Positions 46,571-57,382 of a DNA stretch of 64,000 nt are shown piece after piece. Made by a program: the position numbers and the translations under genes. The stretch's first letter is position 1. Every line of letters starts with the position of its first letter. The notes beneath the pieces are model-generated. The model was given only the letters and a program-made list of their open reading frames with translations, had not been told where the DNA came from and did not search any database. Source of the stretch: Calothrix brevissima NIES-22 (GTDB taxonomy: Bacteria; Cyanobacteriota; Cyanobacteriia; Cyanobacteriales; Nostocaceae); assembly GCF_002367995.1 (NCBI RefSeq), contig NZ_AP018207.1, positions 1,972,333 to 2,036,332 of the forward strand, given 5' to 3'.

Positions 46571-47280
46571 GGGAGTTCCCTGATTCAGTTGAGTAACTTT
46601 TAGGTGAAAGTAAAAGCTATAAATATATTATTAATCATTACAAATTAAGATTACTATTTTTAAAGTATTTGCTTATGGGAAACATTTTGAGATATATTAC
46701 TTTCTTAAAAGTAAATAACTTTAGATAGAAATTCAGATTTAATTTTGGGCATCAGTTCATAGTTTGGGCAATAACATCTAGGTTGGTACAGCTTGATGCC
46801 ACTCCTAGCAAATAGGTAAGCCTAGAAATAATATTCCCTTAATGACAGTTGTGGCAAAAATTAAATAGGAATTTTATATTTACACAAGTTGATAAATTTG
46901 TAGATTTGGTGTCTCAAGTATGAGTCAGCCAACAATCTAGATTACAAGCATTTTGTAAGCAAATTACGCATCTTTTTTTCATCAATCTGAGTCAAGCAGA
47001 ATTTTTTCTTCTTGGCTACCTAACTCATTAAGTGCAGGAATTATAGGAGATTTCTGCACTAATTATGCTTTTTCTATATGCATACTGAGTAACTAATTTT
47101 ATAAATTTATGATGAAGTATCCATAAATTTTCTTCTTAGTTAATGTGGTTTTCCATACAATCGGTCTACTATTTGTACTGGTTATATCAGCAAATAAAAG
47201 TTTTGGCTCGATATATAACCATAAATCCCACTGAGCTTAAGAAAATAGATCGAAATCGCCAAATTTAGGAAATAAGATAT

Positions 47281-49158
47281 ATGGCAACGCCCACTAGTAG
47301 TCCATCGGTTTTAAAACTGGTAAAAGTAACCGACACTTCTAAATTTTCACCAGCTAGTCCAGACCCTTCAGGTCTTGCTTATATTCGGCATTTGAATACA
47401 CTGTTGATTGGTGATGGTGAAGTCGATGAAATCCGTAGATTATATAAAGGCAAAAACCTGTTTCAAGTAAGTCTCACAGGTTCTTTACAAAATACTTTCA
47501 CCACCAAAGACTTTTCTAATGAACCGACAGGGGTAGCCTATAACCCAGCCAATCGTTTTCTTTATATCTCTGATGATGACAAGCGGAAAATTTTCCAGCT
47601 CAATCCTGGAGGAGATGGACTATACAACACAAAAGATGATGTAGTCACCTCATTTAGTACTACTGGCTTTGGTAGCAGCGATCCGGAAGATGTTACCTAT
47701 TCACCCACAACAGGTAATTTATTTATTGTTGATGGATTAGGTGCACAAGTTTATGAAGTAACGACAAAAGGCACTTTAGTTAGTCAATTTGATACTTTGA
47801 AATTGGGACTGAAAGATCCAGAAGGTATTTTCATCGATCCTGGTACTGGTCACCTGTTTATGGTTGGTTTCCCAGCTAACCGGGTGTTTGAACTGACAAC
47901 TAAGGGTGAACTAGTTCGGACTTACGATATTTCAGCAGCCAAAGCCATCAAGCCTGCTGGGATCACAATTGCACCTACTAGCAACGATCCCACAAAGCAA
48001 AGTCTCTACATTGTCGATCGCGGCATTGATAATGATGAGAATCCTACAGAAAATGACGGTCGGATCTACGAATTTGCCTTGGGAACATCTGCTGGTGGTG
48101 ATAGCCCTGTAAATCAAGCCCCATCTGTGAATGCAGGTGAAGATTTAGTGATTTTTAAGCAGGCTAGTTTGGATGGTACTGTGATTGATGATGGCTTACC
48201 TAACCCGCCTGGTTCCTTAACTACTACTTGGAGTACAGTTAGCGGCCCTGGTAATGTGTCTTTTGCTAATGCTGGTAAAGAAGATACCACTGCTACCTTC
48301 TCGGCTCCTGGTTCTTATGTACTACAGCTACAAGCTAGCGATAGTAAATTAACCAGTAGCGATCGCGTATCTGTATTAGTATTAAATCCACAAACAACCT
48401 CATTTTTCAGCTTGAGTGGTAGCGGTACGGTTGGCGAAGTGGCTTACGATGATGAAGATATTTTGGCTTATGACCGCACTAATCGCAGTTGGTCGATGTA
48501 TTTTGATGGCTCTGATGTGGGCTTATCCAGTCGCAATATCCGCGATTTCCACATCAATCAAGATGGCTCAATTCTGTTTAGTTTGAACAGTTCTCTCACC
48601 CTTGATGGTGTAGGTAAAGTCGATAAACAAGACATTGTCAAATTCACTCCCACTTCTACAGGAAATAACACAGCTGGTAGCTTCTCGTTATACTTTGATG
48701 GCTCGGATGTCGGCTTAACAAAGAGCGATGAAGCAATTGATGGTATTGCCTTTACAAAAGATGGCCAGTTAGTTATCAGTACCACAGGTAAATATGATGT
48801 TCCAGGTGCTTCAGGTAATATCACAGGTAATGATAAAGACCTACTTGCCTTTAATGCCACTAGCTTAGGCGTAAATACAGCCGGGACATGGAATTTATTT
48901 TTCCAAGGTTCTGATGTTGGGTTAACAGACAGTAGCGAAGATATAGATGGTATCTGGATTGACAGCAATAACAAGCTATATTTCACTACTAAGGGCGCAT
49001 TCCAAGTCCCTGGTGTTACAGGTAATGGTGCGGATATTGTGACTTTCACGCCTACTAGCCTGGGTGATATTACAAGCGGAAACTATGCTTCATTTTTGGA
49101 TGGAGCTAATATTGGGCTGGTTGGTGTTGTAGTGGATGGTTTTACTCAAGTAGCTTAA
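47281..49158 (+). CDS. Large beta-propeller/PKD-like/'FDGSDVGL'-repeat protein, paralogue 1
   Basis: 625 residues, acidic. N-terminal part (about 1-270) is a six-strand-group propeller-like region with NHL/SdiA-regulated-type repeats (PDPSGLAYIRHLNTLLIGDG, EPTGVAYNPANRFLYISDD, DPEDVTYSPTTGNLFIVDG, DPEGIFIDPGTGHLFMVG). A PKD/Ig-like domain follows (about 278-375: APSVNAGEDLVIFKQASLDG). Four C-terminal repeats of about 65 residues each carry FDGSDVGL or close variants and an IDGI-type end. No signal peptide is visible, so export, if any, is by a non-classical route. Adjacent paralogue at 50218 shares the whole layout. Confidence 0.75.
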   Translation: MATPTSSPSVLKLVKVTDTSKFSPASPDPSGLAYIRHLNTLLIGDGEVDEIRRLYKGKNLFQVSLTGSLQNTFTTKDFSNEPTGVAYNPANRFLYISDDDKRKIFQLNPGGDGLYNTKDDVVTSFSTTGFGSSDPEDVTYSPTTGNLFIVDGLGAQVYEVTTKGTLVSQFDTLKLGLKDPEGIFIDPGTGHLFMVGFPANRVFELTTKGELVRTYDISAAKAIKPAGITIAPTSNDPTKQSLYIVDRGIDNDENPTENDGRIYEFALGTSAGGDSPVNQAPSVNAGEDLVIFKQASLDGTVIDDGLPNPPGSLTTTWSTVSGPGNVSFANAGKEDTTATFSAPGSYVLQLQASDSKLTSSDRVSVLVLNPQTTSFFSLSGSGTVGEVAYDDEDILAYDRTNRSWSMYFDGSDVGLSSRNIRDFHINQDGSILFSLNSSLTLDGVGKVDKQDIVKFTPTSTGNNTAGSFSLYFDGSDVGLTKSDEAIDGIAFTKDGQLVISTTGKYDVPGASGNITGNDKDLLAFNATSLGVNTAGTWNLFFQGSDVGLTDSSEDIDGIWIDSNNKLYFTTKGAFQVPGVTGNGADIVTFTPTSLGDITSGNYASFLDGANIGLVGVVVDGFTQVA

Positions 49159-50217
49159 AAAGTCTGTTGACTGTTGACTGTTGACTGTTGACTGTTGACT
49201 GCGGTATTAGTTGATTTCCTGCTGAGATACTTTTGGTTATTCAAGGGTTTTATCAGAAATTCCTAGCAAAAAGCGTTAATTTCACTCTGAGCGAGAAAAT
49301 ATTACCCTTGACTGACCAATAGTCTTTATTGATACAATTAAATTCCCAAATTCACCAAAGCGATCGCTTATTTGTATCATAAAAACTTTTCCAACAACCT
49401 CTAAACCTTCTCTGAGAATCTATATACAGCGAATTGCAAGTTGGCGAGGTACAGATAATCGCTGATTGTAGGGGCATTGGCACTGCTATGCCCCAAAGCG
49501 CGTACCTCATTTACCTGAAATATGCTGTATGTGAAGGACTCATAATTTCTTGATGAAGAAAGTATGAATTTTTAGCTCTTATAATTAGATTGAATCAATA
49601 TTTTATCTCTCCAGAAGTTTACCAAAAAACGTTGCATAAATCTTTTATGATCATGATTAACAATGGAGGTAAATTTCTGTCTGTAGGTTGATTGATAATT
49701 CAGATATTTATCGTCAATTATTTAGGTTAAAAAAAATTAGAAAAAATGCCTTAATGGCAATTAATTTTTCTGGAAAAAGTTTATTTTAATTAAATAAACT
49801 GCAAGCAGACAATTATCCACATATAATTACCCAAATACACAGTCAGCACAGGTGATTGGCTCATTTTTTCATTTTAAGATTTAGTGCCAAGTTTGCCCGT
49901 AGCTAGCTAATATATGGCAGCATAATTTTTATAAAAAATTTAAATATTAATTTAACCTAATTGTCAACATTAGCAGACAAGTTTGAACGGAGAGATCCGT
50001 AAAATTACTAACTTGTCTGAGATTTGATATGCCCATCATTTTTAATGGCATTGGTTTATGAAATTACGATGAATTATATATGAAATTCCTGAATCAAGAT
50101 TTCTCTGGTTCTACAATTCAATTAGTGTACTTAATTGTTTTACCGGACACTAACAGTTTTTGCGTAAAGCATAGCCGCAAAAACACTGAGTTTCAACGAT
50201 TCAACTACTAAAGAATA
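49159..50217. other. 1.06-kb spacer between the two paralogues
   Basis: It begins with five TTGACTG heptamers (49166-49200). A GGGGCATTGGCACTGCTATG-type hairpin repeat lies at 49471-49496. The remainder is AT-rich without a coding frame. Confidence 0.5.
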
Positions 50218-52203
50218 ATGACAGATACTAAGCTTTCGCTCATTCGGCTTGTTAAAACCTCTGAATATGAGACACCTAAACAGAAGGTACCGAGTACCGA
50301 TCCTTCAGGAATTGTTTACATCAGCCATTTGCATTCAATGTGGATCGTGGATGGTGAAGTGGAGGAAATGCCTAACTACTACGTTGGTACGAACGTCTTT
50401 CAAACAGACCTGTCAGGTAATTTTCAGAAGGGTTTCACAACTCTGGCCTTTACTGACGAGCCAACAGGGATCGCCTACAATCCAGCGAATCGCTTCCTGT
50501 ATATTACAGATGATAATCACCAGATGGTTTTTGAAATCGATCCTGGTGCAGATGGGAACTACTACACTGCGGATGATAAGATTAACTCTTTTAGTACTTC
50601 ATCTTGGGGTACCGATCCAAACAACCTTGATGACCATGATCCAGAAGACATAGCATATTCACCAACTACAGGTACTTTGTTTGTCGTTGATGGATTTGGT
50701 GCTCAAGTTTATGAAATCACTACAAACGGTAAGTTAATCAATACCTTCGATACTGAACGTATTGGACTTCACGATCCAGAAGGGATTGCGATCGATCCCA
50801 GTACTGGTCACTTGTTCATGGTGGGATATCTATCTAAAAGTGCGCCAGCTACGCCTGCATTATTTGAACTAACAACTAAAGGTGAATTAATTAACAAATA
50901 TGATATTTCTGCGGCTTTGCCAGATAAGCCAGCAGGTATTACGGTTGCACCTAGCAGTACAGATCCGACGAAGCTAAGTCTATATATTGTCGATCGCGGT
51001 GTTGATAATGATATCGACCCCAACGAAAATGACGGAAAATTCTACGAATTTGCTCTAGATAGAGATGTTCCTAACCAAGCACCAGCAGTAAATGCAGGGC
51101 AAAGTCAAGTAGTTTTGTACGGAACACAGCTTAGTGCTTCTGTTTTTGATGATGGTTTACCAACGAAAAGCACTGTAACTACTCAATGGAAAAGTATTAG
51201 CGGATCTGGCAGTGTTAATTTTAGTAACACAGATATTAAAAGCGAAACCGATCAGTGGGGGAATGTCACCTTAAATTTAACTAATACAGCAAGCTTTACG
51301 GCTCCAGGCGCTTACACTCTAGAGTTAACTGCAAGTGATGGACAATTAACTGGAAGTAGCCGCACAAATATCCAGGTTTTAAATCCCCAAACTACCCTCT
51401 TTGTCAAGCTTGCTAATACTAATACTAAAGATGGTAGCGGTACTGTTGGCGGTGTAGCTTATAATAAGCAAGACATCTTAGCCTACGATACCTCTAACAA
51501 TAAGTGGTATATGTATTTTGATGGTTCTGATGTTTTAGGTAGCGTCAACAAAAACATCAACTTACGCGATTTTCACATCAATAAAGATGGCTCGATTTTA
51601 TTTACTGTCAACAACCCGGCTGTATTACCCGGTGGGATGGAAATAGATGATTCGGATGTAATTAAGTTTACTCCTACTAGCACTGGTGACTTTACCAGTG
51701 GCAAATTTGAAATGTATTTTGATGGTTCTGATGTAGGATTAACCACCGACTCTCAAGAGTTAGACGCGATCGCACTTGATAAAGATGGTAATTTGATTGT
51801 TAGTCTGAGAAGTTCTGCTCAGATCGTCGGAATTTCTGGCACAGTAGCTGATGAAGACATAATCAGATTCAAGGCTTCAAGTTTAGGAGAGAATACCACT
51901 GGTACTTGGGAAATGGTGTTTGATGGCTCTGATGTAGGTTTAACTGACTCTACAGAAGATGTAAATGGTATTTGGTTTGATGCTAATAACAATATTTTCT
52001 TGACTATTGAAGGAGCTTATAGTGTTCCTACTACTGGAGGTAAAAGCATTACTGGTACTGGTAATAGCATCCTTCAATTTAACTCAACCTCTCTGGGTGT
52101 GAATACAGTTGGTACATTCACCTCTTACTGGGATGGATTAACTCATGGACTACCTGCGGGGGTTAATGTTGAGGGTTTTAGTATTGCTCCACCTTCAGTT
52201 TAG
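50218..52203 (+). CDS. Large beta-propeller/PKD-like/'FDGSDVGL'-repeat protein, paralogue 2
   Basis: 661 residues, the same order as the preceding paralogue: propeller-like part (TDPSGIVYISHLHSMWIVDG, EPTGIAYNPANRFLYITDD, DPEDIAYSPTTGTLFVVDG, DPEGIAIDPSTGHLFMVGYL), PKD/Ig-like part (APAVNAGQSQVVLYGTQLSA), and four 'FDGSDV' repeats (MYFDGSDVLGS, MYFDGSDVGLTTDSQELDAI, MVFDGSDVGLTDSTEDVNGI, a degenerate last copy). Acidic, DxDxDG-like loops could bind calcium. It arose by tandem duplication; about 36 extra residues lie mainly in loops. Likely cell-surface or matrix protein of the island; function unproven. Confidence 0.75.
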   Translation: MTDTKLSLIRLVKTSEYETPKQKVPSTDPSGIVYISHLHSMWIVDGEVEEMPNYYVGTNVFQTDLSGNFQKGFTTLAFTDEPTGIAYNPANRFLYITDDNHQMVFEIDPGADGNYYTADDKINSFSTSSWGTDPNNLDDHDPEDIAYSPTTGTLFVVDGFGAQVYEITTNGKLINTFDTERIGLHDPEGIAIDPSTGHLFMVGYLSKSAPATPALFELTTKGELINKYDISAALPDKPAGITVAPSSTDPTKLSLYIVDRGVDNDIDPNENDGKFYEFALDRDVPNQAPAVNAGQSQVVLYGTQLSASVFDDGLPTKSTVTTQWKSISGSGSVNFSNTDIKSETDQWGNVTLNLTNTASFTAPGAYTLELTASDGQLTGSSRTNIQVLNPQTTLFVKLANTNTKDGSGTVGGVAYNKQDILAYDTSNNKWYMYFDGSDVLGSVNKNINLRDFHINKDGSILFTVNNPAVLPGGMEIDDSDVIKFTPTSTGDFTSGKFEMYFDGSDVGLTTDSQELDAIALDKDGNLIVSLRSSAQIVGISGTVADEDIIRFKASSLGENTTGTWEMVFDGSDVGLTDSTEDVNGIWFDANNNIFLTIEGAYSVPTTGGKSITGTGNSILQFNSTSLGVNTVGTFTSYWDGLTHGLPAGVNVEGFSIAPPSV

Positions 52204-53000
52204 TAACTCAGTCAAAAAAATATTGTATTTGCATCTACCCAGCCTTAAAAGAATTCAAAGTGTAGAATTCATATCTAATTAGTTGAGTTTTACGCCTTAA
52301 CTATTGGATAAGTAAAAAACTATTACCGAGACCGCAATTGAGGCTAAAATCTAGTAATTTACCAGCAACATTTCTGCTATCATAAATTAATCAAGCATTA
52401 AGTAACCAAGTACTGTCAACATATAGATTGAGCGAGCGTCTGAGGAAAATTTTCTATTTCAATAACTATTTATTATATTTAAATTATTACTCTTCAATAA
52501 ACTATTCAAATTGCAATTTGAGCTTTATTTACTATTTAAAATATACAGTTATAAGTCAATACAGTGCAGTTAGCGCCAAAAACCTTAATCTGTGTAGGTT
52601 GGGTTGAGGAACGTAGACGCGAAGCGGCTTCCCGAAGGGTAACCCAACATTTCCAGAGGTTTGTTGGGTTTCACTTCGTTCAACCCAACCTACTAGCGCG
52701 GCAACCTTAAAATGTTTGGTTGATTAATGATATTATTCCGCAATTATGGCAAAAGTTAAAAGTCAAAAATTAAAAGTCAAAAGAAAAAATCCTGATATTA
52801 CAAGCTTTTTACCTATCTTAAACTGTCTGTTGATTTCCGGCATCACGTACTAGTATAGTATTCAAGCATCTGTTACCCAATTTGGCAGAATTGCGCTAAT
52901 TTTCAACAACAAACAAATCTGATAACTATGTTTTTGTAATCTTAGATGCATTTAATGGTAGATGCACCTATTAATTGATGAATGATGTTAGTTGGTATGC
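52204..53000. other. 0.8-kb intergenic region with a composite repeat
   Basis: No gene. A composite repeat of about 100 bases at 52596-52694 begins GTAGGTTGGGTTGAGGAACG, includes TAGACGCGAAGCGGCTTCCC and ends CAACCCAACCTAC. It is related to the repeat at 29226-29372. A run of AAAAGTTAAAAGTCAAAAA follows at about 52750. Confidence 0.6.
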
Positions 53001-54398
53001 TTACATCAGCTTGACAGTAACGCTGTTCAATTGAATTAAGCTGGGAGATCCTTCAGCTCTTTGTAAAATACCTCGGTATTCTACAGTTCCTCCTTGAACT
53101 GTGATTTTGCCACCTTTTTGAGATTGGAATACGTCAGTTGTGGGATTGGTTGATTTAAAGGTGCAACGGCTAAGTTTAGCATCAGCGTTTTCTGTGGCAT
53201 AAACTTGAGCTTGACAACTTTTACCACCACGACAACGAGGTTCTATACCTACACAATCTTGCGCATTTGCAGTTCCCCAAAATCTGTAGTTACGCTTGTT
53301 GTCTGCTGCGATTGTACGCACTAAAACAGAATTGTTGGCTTTAAGATCGTAACCTGCATCAGTATTTCCAGAAGCACTAGTATCTTCAAAATAAATATCT
53401 GATACCAATTCCTCTGTCGCAAAACCATCTCCATTCCAATAGTCGCTAGGTTTGAGAGTCTGCTGACAGTTATTCATGGTAGTTTTGATCAGCTTAACGT
53501 GATGCACATCTCCTTGGAGGTGGACGCCCATACAGAAGTTGTCACCATCTTGGCGTTGAGCATCGCCAAAAACTTCTTGAATGAGAATATCATGGGCATC
53601 AGGTGAGTGATTAGCTTTTTCATCTGGCTTACCGAAACGGATAGCACCTTTAGAAAAGCCTTGAATTTCGGCATTTCTAATCACAACATTGGCTACTTCC
53701 CAAGCGTTGGATACACTGGTTGATTCTGGCTGATGTTCCACAAATCTCTGCACGTTGGTAGCTTTGGTTTTTTCGATAGTTACGTTACCTTTGCTACCAG
53801 CAAATACAAAGCAACCATTACCTTGGTTCATGCAATGAATGTTACGGAAATTCAGGTAACTAGCACCAGGAAGCAGTTTAAACAGGTTGTCTCCGGTTTT
53901 ACCTAATGGTGGTGGTTGATAAGGACTGGTGCGGCTACCCATAATTACAGGCATAGCTGTTTCTTGTCCCGATGCATCTGTACCTCTGATGGTGACAGGT
54001 TTTCCGGGTGCGCCGCCACTAGAAATTTTAATGCTTTTAGTCTGGTTGTAGGTTCCATTGAGCAGTCGCACTTCACCGCCTGGCCCGACTTTGGTGATAA
54101 ATGCAGGTAAATCTTTGAGTATGCCTGCATTGCTGGCGCTGCTACCATTACGGCTACCAGCACCTGTGGGTGAAATATACATAATCTGCGTTGACACTGT
54201 GGATTGTGCGCCAGCTGAACTATGACAAATTCCCAAAACGCAACCACCAGAAAATTTCAGGAGAAATTGAGTCAAAAGTAACGCCAGCAAAAAACCAACA
54301 ATAGAGAACACAAACATCAGTCCAGCTTTACCAAACTTTTGTCGCAGTTTGCGCGATAAAGAACTGATGGGACTCATCAGTGCAAAATATTTTTTCAT
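53001..54398 (-). CDS. Membrane-anchored right-handed beta-helix protein
   Basis: 465 residues. A cytosolic N-terminus and one membrane helix (AGLMFVFSIVGFLLALLLTQ, about 25-44) are followed by an exported domain. The body reads as parallel beta-helix coils (ILKDLPAFITKVGPGGEVRL, LLNGTYNQTKSIKISSGG, SYLNFRNIHCMNQGNGCFVF, NVVIRNAEIQGFSKGAIRF), like polysaccharide-lyase-6/chondroitinase-B-type folds. Six or more Cys may form disulfides. Location next to the polysaccharide genes fits a polymer-modifying enzyme, lyase or epimerase, but catalytic residues were not identified. A structural or binding role is equally possible. Confidence 0.7.
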   Translation of the reverse strand: MKKYFALMSPISSLSRKLRQKFGKAGLMFVFSIVGFLLALLLTQFLLKFSGGCVLGICHSSAGAQSTVSTQIMYISPTGAGSRNGSSASNAGILKDLPAFITKVGPGGEVRLLNGTYNQTKSIKISSGGAPGKPVTIRGTDASGQETAMPVIMGSRTSPYQPPPLGKTGDNLFKLLPGASYLNFRNIHCMNQGNGCFVFAGSKGNVTIEKTKATNVQRFVEHQPESTSVSNAWEVANVVIRNAEIQGFSKGAIRFGKPDEKANHSPDAHDILIQEVFGDAQRQDGDNFCMGVHLQGDVHHVKLIKTTMNNCQQTLKPSDYWNGDGFATEELVSDIYFEDTSASGNTDAGYDLKANNSVLVRTIAADNKRNYRFWGTANAQDCVGIEPRCRGGKSCQAQVYATENADAKLSRCTFKSTNPTTDVFQSQKGGKITVQGGTVEYRGILQRAEGSPSLIQLNSVTVKLM

Positions 54399-54643
54399 GA
54401 AATCGCACTCAACTAAATTGACTAGCCGAAAATAAGGAAAATACTCTGTACCACTACTCCAAAAAATGGCTACAGGTCGATTTTACTGCTTCCCTGTGTG
54501 ATTTGTAGCCAGCTCGAAGGCACCCAGTATTACTACGTAATGGCGTTTGGTATTTGAAGTTATTGATAACATTAAATTCATCAATTAGTCAAATTTTTTG
54601 CAAAATCAACACACACTTTGCGATCCAAAACCGCTATAATCCA

Positions 54644-55741
54644 TCACCCAATCTCTTGGTAAGAAGAGGCGATCGCTAATTCTGCATGTTGTGTCAGTGT
54701 CTCTTGATCGAGAGTGCGCACAATGTATTGCGGAGTTACAGCTAACAGCTTTTCGATACGCTGTTGCGCTGCTGCGACAACTGAGTCATTGAGGCTACCG
54801 TTAGCCAAAGAATCACCAAAATCTTGGGCGATCTGATAGGTGCGTTCTAGGGAAGATGAATTTATGTTACGAGAAATAATGAACAAGTCGCAGCCAGCAT
54901 TAATGGCTTGTGCTACTGTGCCTTTTGTGGTAAAGCGTTCAGCAATGGCTTTCATATCTAAGTCATCGGAGACAACTACCCCAGAAAAACCTAGTTCTTC
55001 CCGCAGAATGTTGGTGAGAATAGTTCGAGAAAGAGTAGCGGGAACATCAGGATCAATTTTGGGAAACAGAATATGAGCAGTCATAATCAAGGGAATCTGT
55101 TCGGCGATCAGAGCGTTGAAAGGTATTAATTCGCGATCGCGCAGATCTTCCTTGGTAAGATGCAGTATGGGTAGTTCTAAATGGGAGTCTTGACTAGTGT
55201 CGCCATGACCAGGAAAATGTTTCGCACAGGCGAGAATACCTGACTCTTGCAGCCCTAGATAATATTCTCGCGCCCATTTAGCAGCCGTTTCTGCTGTTGT
55301 ACCAAAAGCGCGAGAACCAATTACAGGATTTTCGGGATGAGAATAAATATCTGCAACTGGTGCCCAAGAGAGATTTATCCCTAAAGATTGTAGTTCGACA
55401 GCTGTGGCTTGAGCTACTTGACGCGATCGCGATTGCAATGACAATGCATAAGGAAAGCGTGTAATTGGTACAGGTGTACGCACAACCCGACCACCTTCAT
55501 GGTCTAAGCTAAAAAACATCGAATCGCGTTCAGCGTATTCGCGAATCTGATCGATCAATTCCCTAAAAGTTTGCAACCAAATTTCATAGGTAGCATCATC
55601 TAAAAAATTTTTGGCAAAAAATATTACGCCAACAGGTTGCAATTCACTGAGTGCGCGTTTGTCTTCATCGCTTAATTGAGTCCCGGAAATGCCGAGAATT
55701 AAATGATTTCCAAATTTTTGGAGATGCTGCGCTACTGACAT
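54644..55741 (-). CDS. nagZ: Glycoside hydrolase family 3 beta-N-acetylglucosaminidase NagZ
   Basis: 365 residues. The NagZ signature KHFPGHGDTSQDSH (174-187) holds the acid/base histidine, and the SDDLDM loop (258-263) the nucleophile region; SLDHEGGRVVR is also typical. It removes N-acetylglucosamine from peptidoglycan fragments in recycling. It is a single-domain cytosolic type with no signal peptide. It is a lone minus-strand gene, unrelated to the polysaccharide genes by operon. Confidence 0.92.
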   Translation of the reverse strand: MSVAQHLQKFGNHLILGISGTQLSDEDKRALSELQPVGVIFFAKNFLDDATYEIWLQTFRELIDQIREYAERDSMFFSLDHEGGRVVRTPVPITRFPYALSLQSRSRQVAQATAVELQSLGINLSWAPVADIYSHPENPVIGSRAFGTTAETAAKWAREYYLGLQESGILACAKHFPGHGDTSQDSHLELPILHLTKEDLRDRELIPFNALIAEQIPLIMTAHILFPKIDPDVPATLSRTILTNILREELGFSGVVVSDDLDMKAIAERFTTKGTVAQAINAGCDLFIISRNINSSSLERTYQIAQDFGDSLANGSLNDSVVAAAQQRIEKLLAVTPQYIVRTLDQETLTQHAELAIASSYQEIG

Positions 55742-56097
55742 AATGTTTTACCTGTGTTTGTGAAATTAACAACATTACAGCAGATTTTGCGAGTTAAACA
55801 GGCGACACAGTTGTTCTCGCTTGTGAATGCAGAAATTCAGACAGAATCTAGGTTTTTAGCTGTGAATCTGTTGCCGAATTTGACAAAATTGGTATTTGGT
55901 ATTGGACTTAGGTTTGCAACTTAAATTGTCTAGTTCATCAACTAAAAATCTGCTGTAAGTTCTCATATCAGATGTATGGTAATTGTTAGTAGCTATTTAT
56001 GCAATCAGCCATCAGTTATGAGGATTGTTCAGAAGGCAGCCTAGATGAAAAAATTTGCATTGCCATGTATAAAAATATCTCTTCCCAGTCAACCGTT

Positions 56098-56125
56098 AAC
56101 AGTCAACAGTCAACCATCAACAGTT
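56098..56125. repeat. Tandem heptamers (AACAGTC type)
   Basis: Units AACAGTC/AACCATC in tandem between NagZ and the RlpA-like gene, a few bases before the stop of the latter. Confidence 0.75.
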
Positions 56126-56128
56126 GGC

Positions 56129-57382
56129 TCAAAACTCTGGGATAAAAGCCAGTTGTTTGACAGGCTTGGGTTTCATGCTTTTGAAGGTGGTTAAGGTGGA
56201 AGGTTTCAAAGTAATTTTCGGTTCGCTGTTTTGCAAAATTACAGCTTTGTAGGGTACTACCCCAGCCATTTCACTACCAAGACAACGCGCAGCAGCCTGT
56301 GATAAATCTAGGCTTCTGGGTGGGATATAAGGGCCGCGATCGTTGACGCGCACAATTACTGATTTGTTATTTTGTAAATTTGTTACCTGCAAATAAGTAT
56401 TAAAAGGCAGGGATTTGTGGGCTACAGTCAATTCATTTTTGTTATATATCTCGCCATTGGCTGTTAAACGACCATGAAAATAGCCGCCATACCAAGAAGC
56501 CAAGCCAGATAGCTTAGTGGAAGTTGGAGTGATACCATACATTTGTTTTTGTCCCTCTACGAGTGTCAGTGTAGAGGCTTTGAAAGCGGAACGCAGATTA
56601 TTAATCCATTCAATTGCTAATAAATCTGCATTCTGTTGGAATTGACGAGCAATTGAGTTGTCAATCCGCCATAAAAAGCGATTACCTGCCATTAATGCAG
56701 GTAAACCATCAACTAAAGCAGGTCTGAGTTGATTAGCATCAAAATTTGTCGTTCTAGCTAGCTTTAGCAATCGTTTTTGCAGAGATTTAGCTGCTGTTTC
56801 CGTGGGTAAAGTTGCCACAAGATGCTGATTTACCCAAACTTCATAGTTATTGATCTGTCGCTGCACAATCAATACTGGTAAGGATGCAGACATGAAATTC
56901 TGTTCTACAGGATGTGCAAAGCGAAAGAAATCTTGGAGCGATCGCAGAAATTTGTGCGGGAATAAATCTTGCTGTTCTGGATTCGAGTTAATGATTTTTC
57001 CCGAAAGAGCAAGACTAGCAGCACCAATACCAGACTGTTTAGCTAGCAAATCTTCCCCAAAAGTGCAAAATTGGTTTTGGCTATTTTTAACTGCTCTTGC
57101 TTGTGAATTAAGCGGGTTATTCAATTTGCTTTTGGGTTCATTATTTCCCCAATCTATGTTTAAGAATCTTGATGGTAGTAATGTTGTACTCCATACTTTC
57201 ATCGGTTGGTTAGGTCGCACCAACAATGGCCGATGTTTATTCACTAATTTGCCTATCTGTGTGGAAACTTTTGCAGGCAATACAGGCAATATATATGCTG
57301 CCTTACTTGGTAGTAAGTTTTCGCTAGATGATAAAAAAGAACCAATCCAAGACGTAATGCAAAGAAATTCAAACAATATCAT
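56129..57382 (-). CDS. RlpA-like double-psi beta-barrel protein
   Basis: 417 residues. A weakly predicted signal sequence is at the N-terminus (MILFEFLCITSWIGSFLSSS). A long poorly conserved region follows (about 35-295). The RlpA/DPBB domain is at about 300-390: LASWYGGYFHGRLTANGEIY, LTVAHKSLPFNTYLQV, VRVNDRGPYIPPRSLDLSQA. The catalytic-site Asp in NDRGP and the following His-like position of lytic transglycosylases match the family, so it may cleave naked glycan strands of peptidoglycan, or may only bind. Cyanobacteria usually have several such proteins. Confidence 0.85.
   Translation of the reverse strand: MILFEFLCITSWIGSFLSSSENLLPSKAAYILPVLPAKVSTQIGKLVNKHRPLLVRPNQPMKVWSTTLLPSRFLNIDWGNNEPKSKLNNPLNSQARAVKNSQNQFCTFGEDLLAKQSGIGAASLALSGKIINSNPEQQDLFPHKFLRSLQDFFRFAHPVEQNFMSASLPVLIVQRQINNYEVWVNQHLVATLPTETAAKSLQKRLLKLARTTNFDANQLRPALVDGLPALMAGNRFLWRIDNSIARQFQQNADLLAIEWINNLRSAFKASTLTLVEGQKQMYGITPTSTKLSGLASWYGGYFHGRLTANGEIYNKNELTVAHKSLPFNTYLQVTNLQNNKSVIVRVNDRGPYIPPRSLDLSQAAARCLGSEMAGVVPYKAVILQNSEPKITLKPSTLTTFKSMKPKPVKQLAFIPEF

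Larger units (their letters stand above)
46401..47280. other. 880-bp intergenic region
   Basis: It contains the mosaic repeat and terminator at 46481-46570. The remaining 700 bases are AT-rich with no coding frame or clear motif. Confidence 0.45.

Noticed and set aside
49159-49200. Hidden small gene next to heptamers
   Set aside because: The only frames are repeat-encoded.
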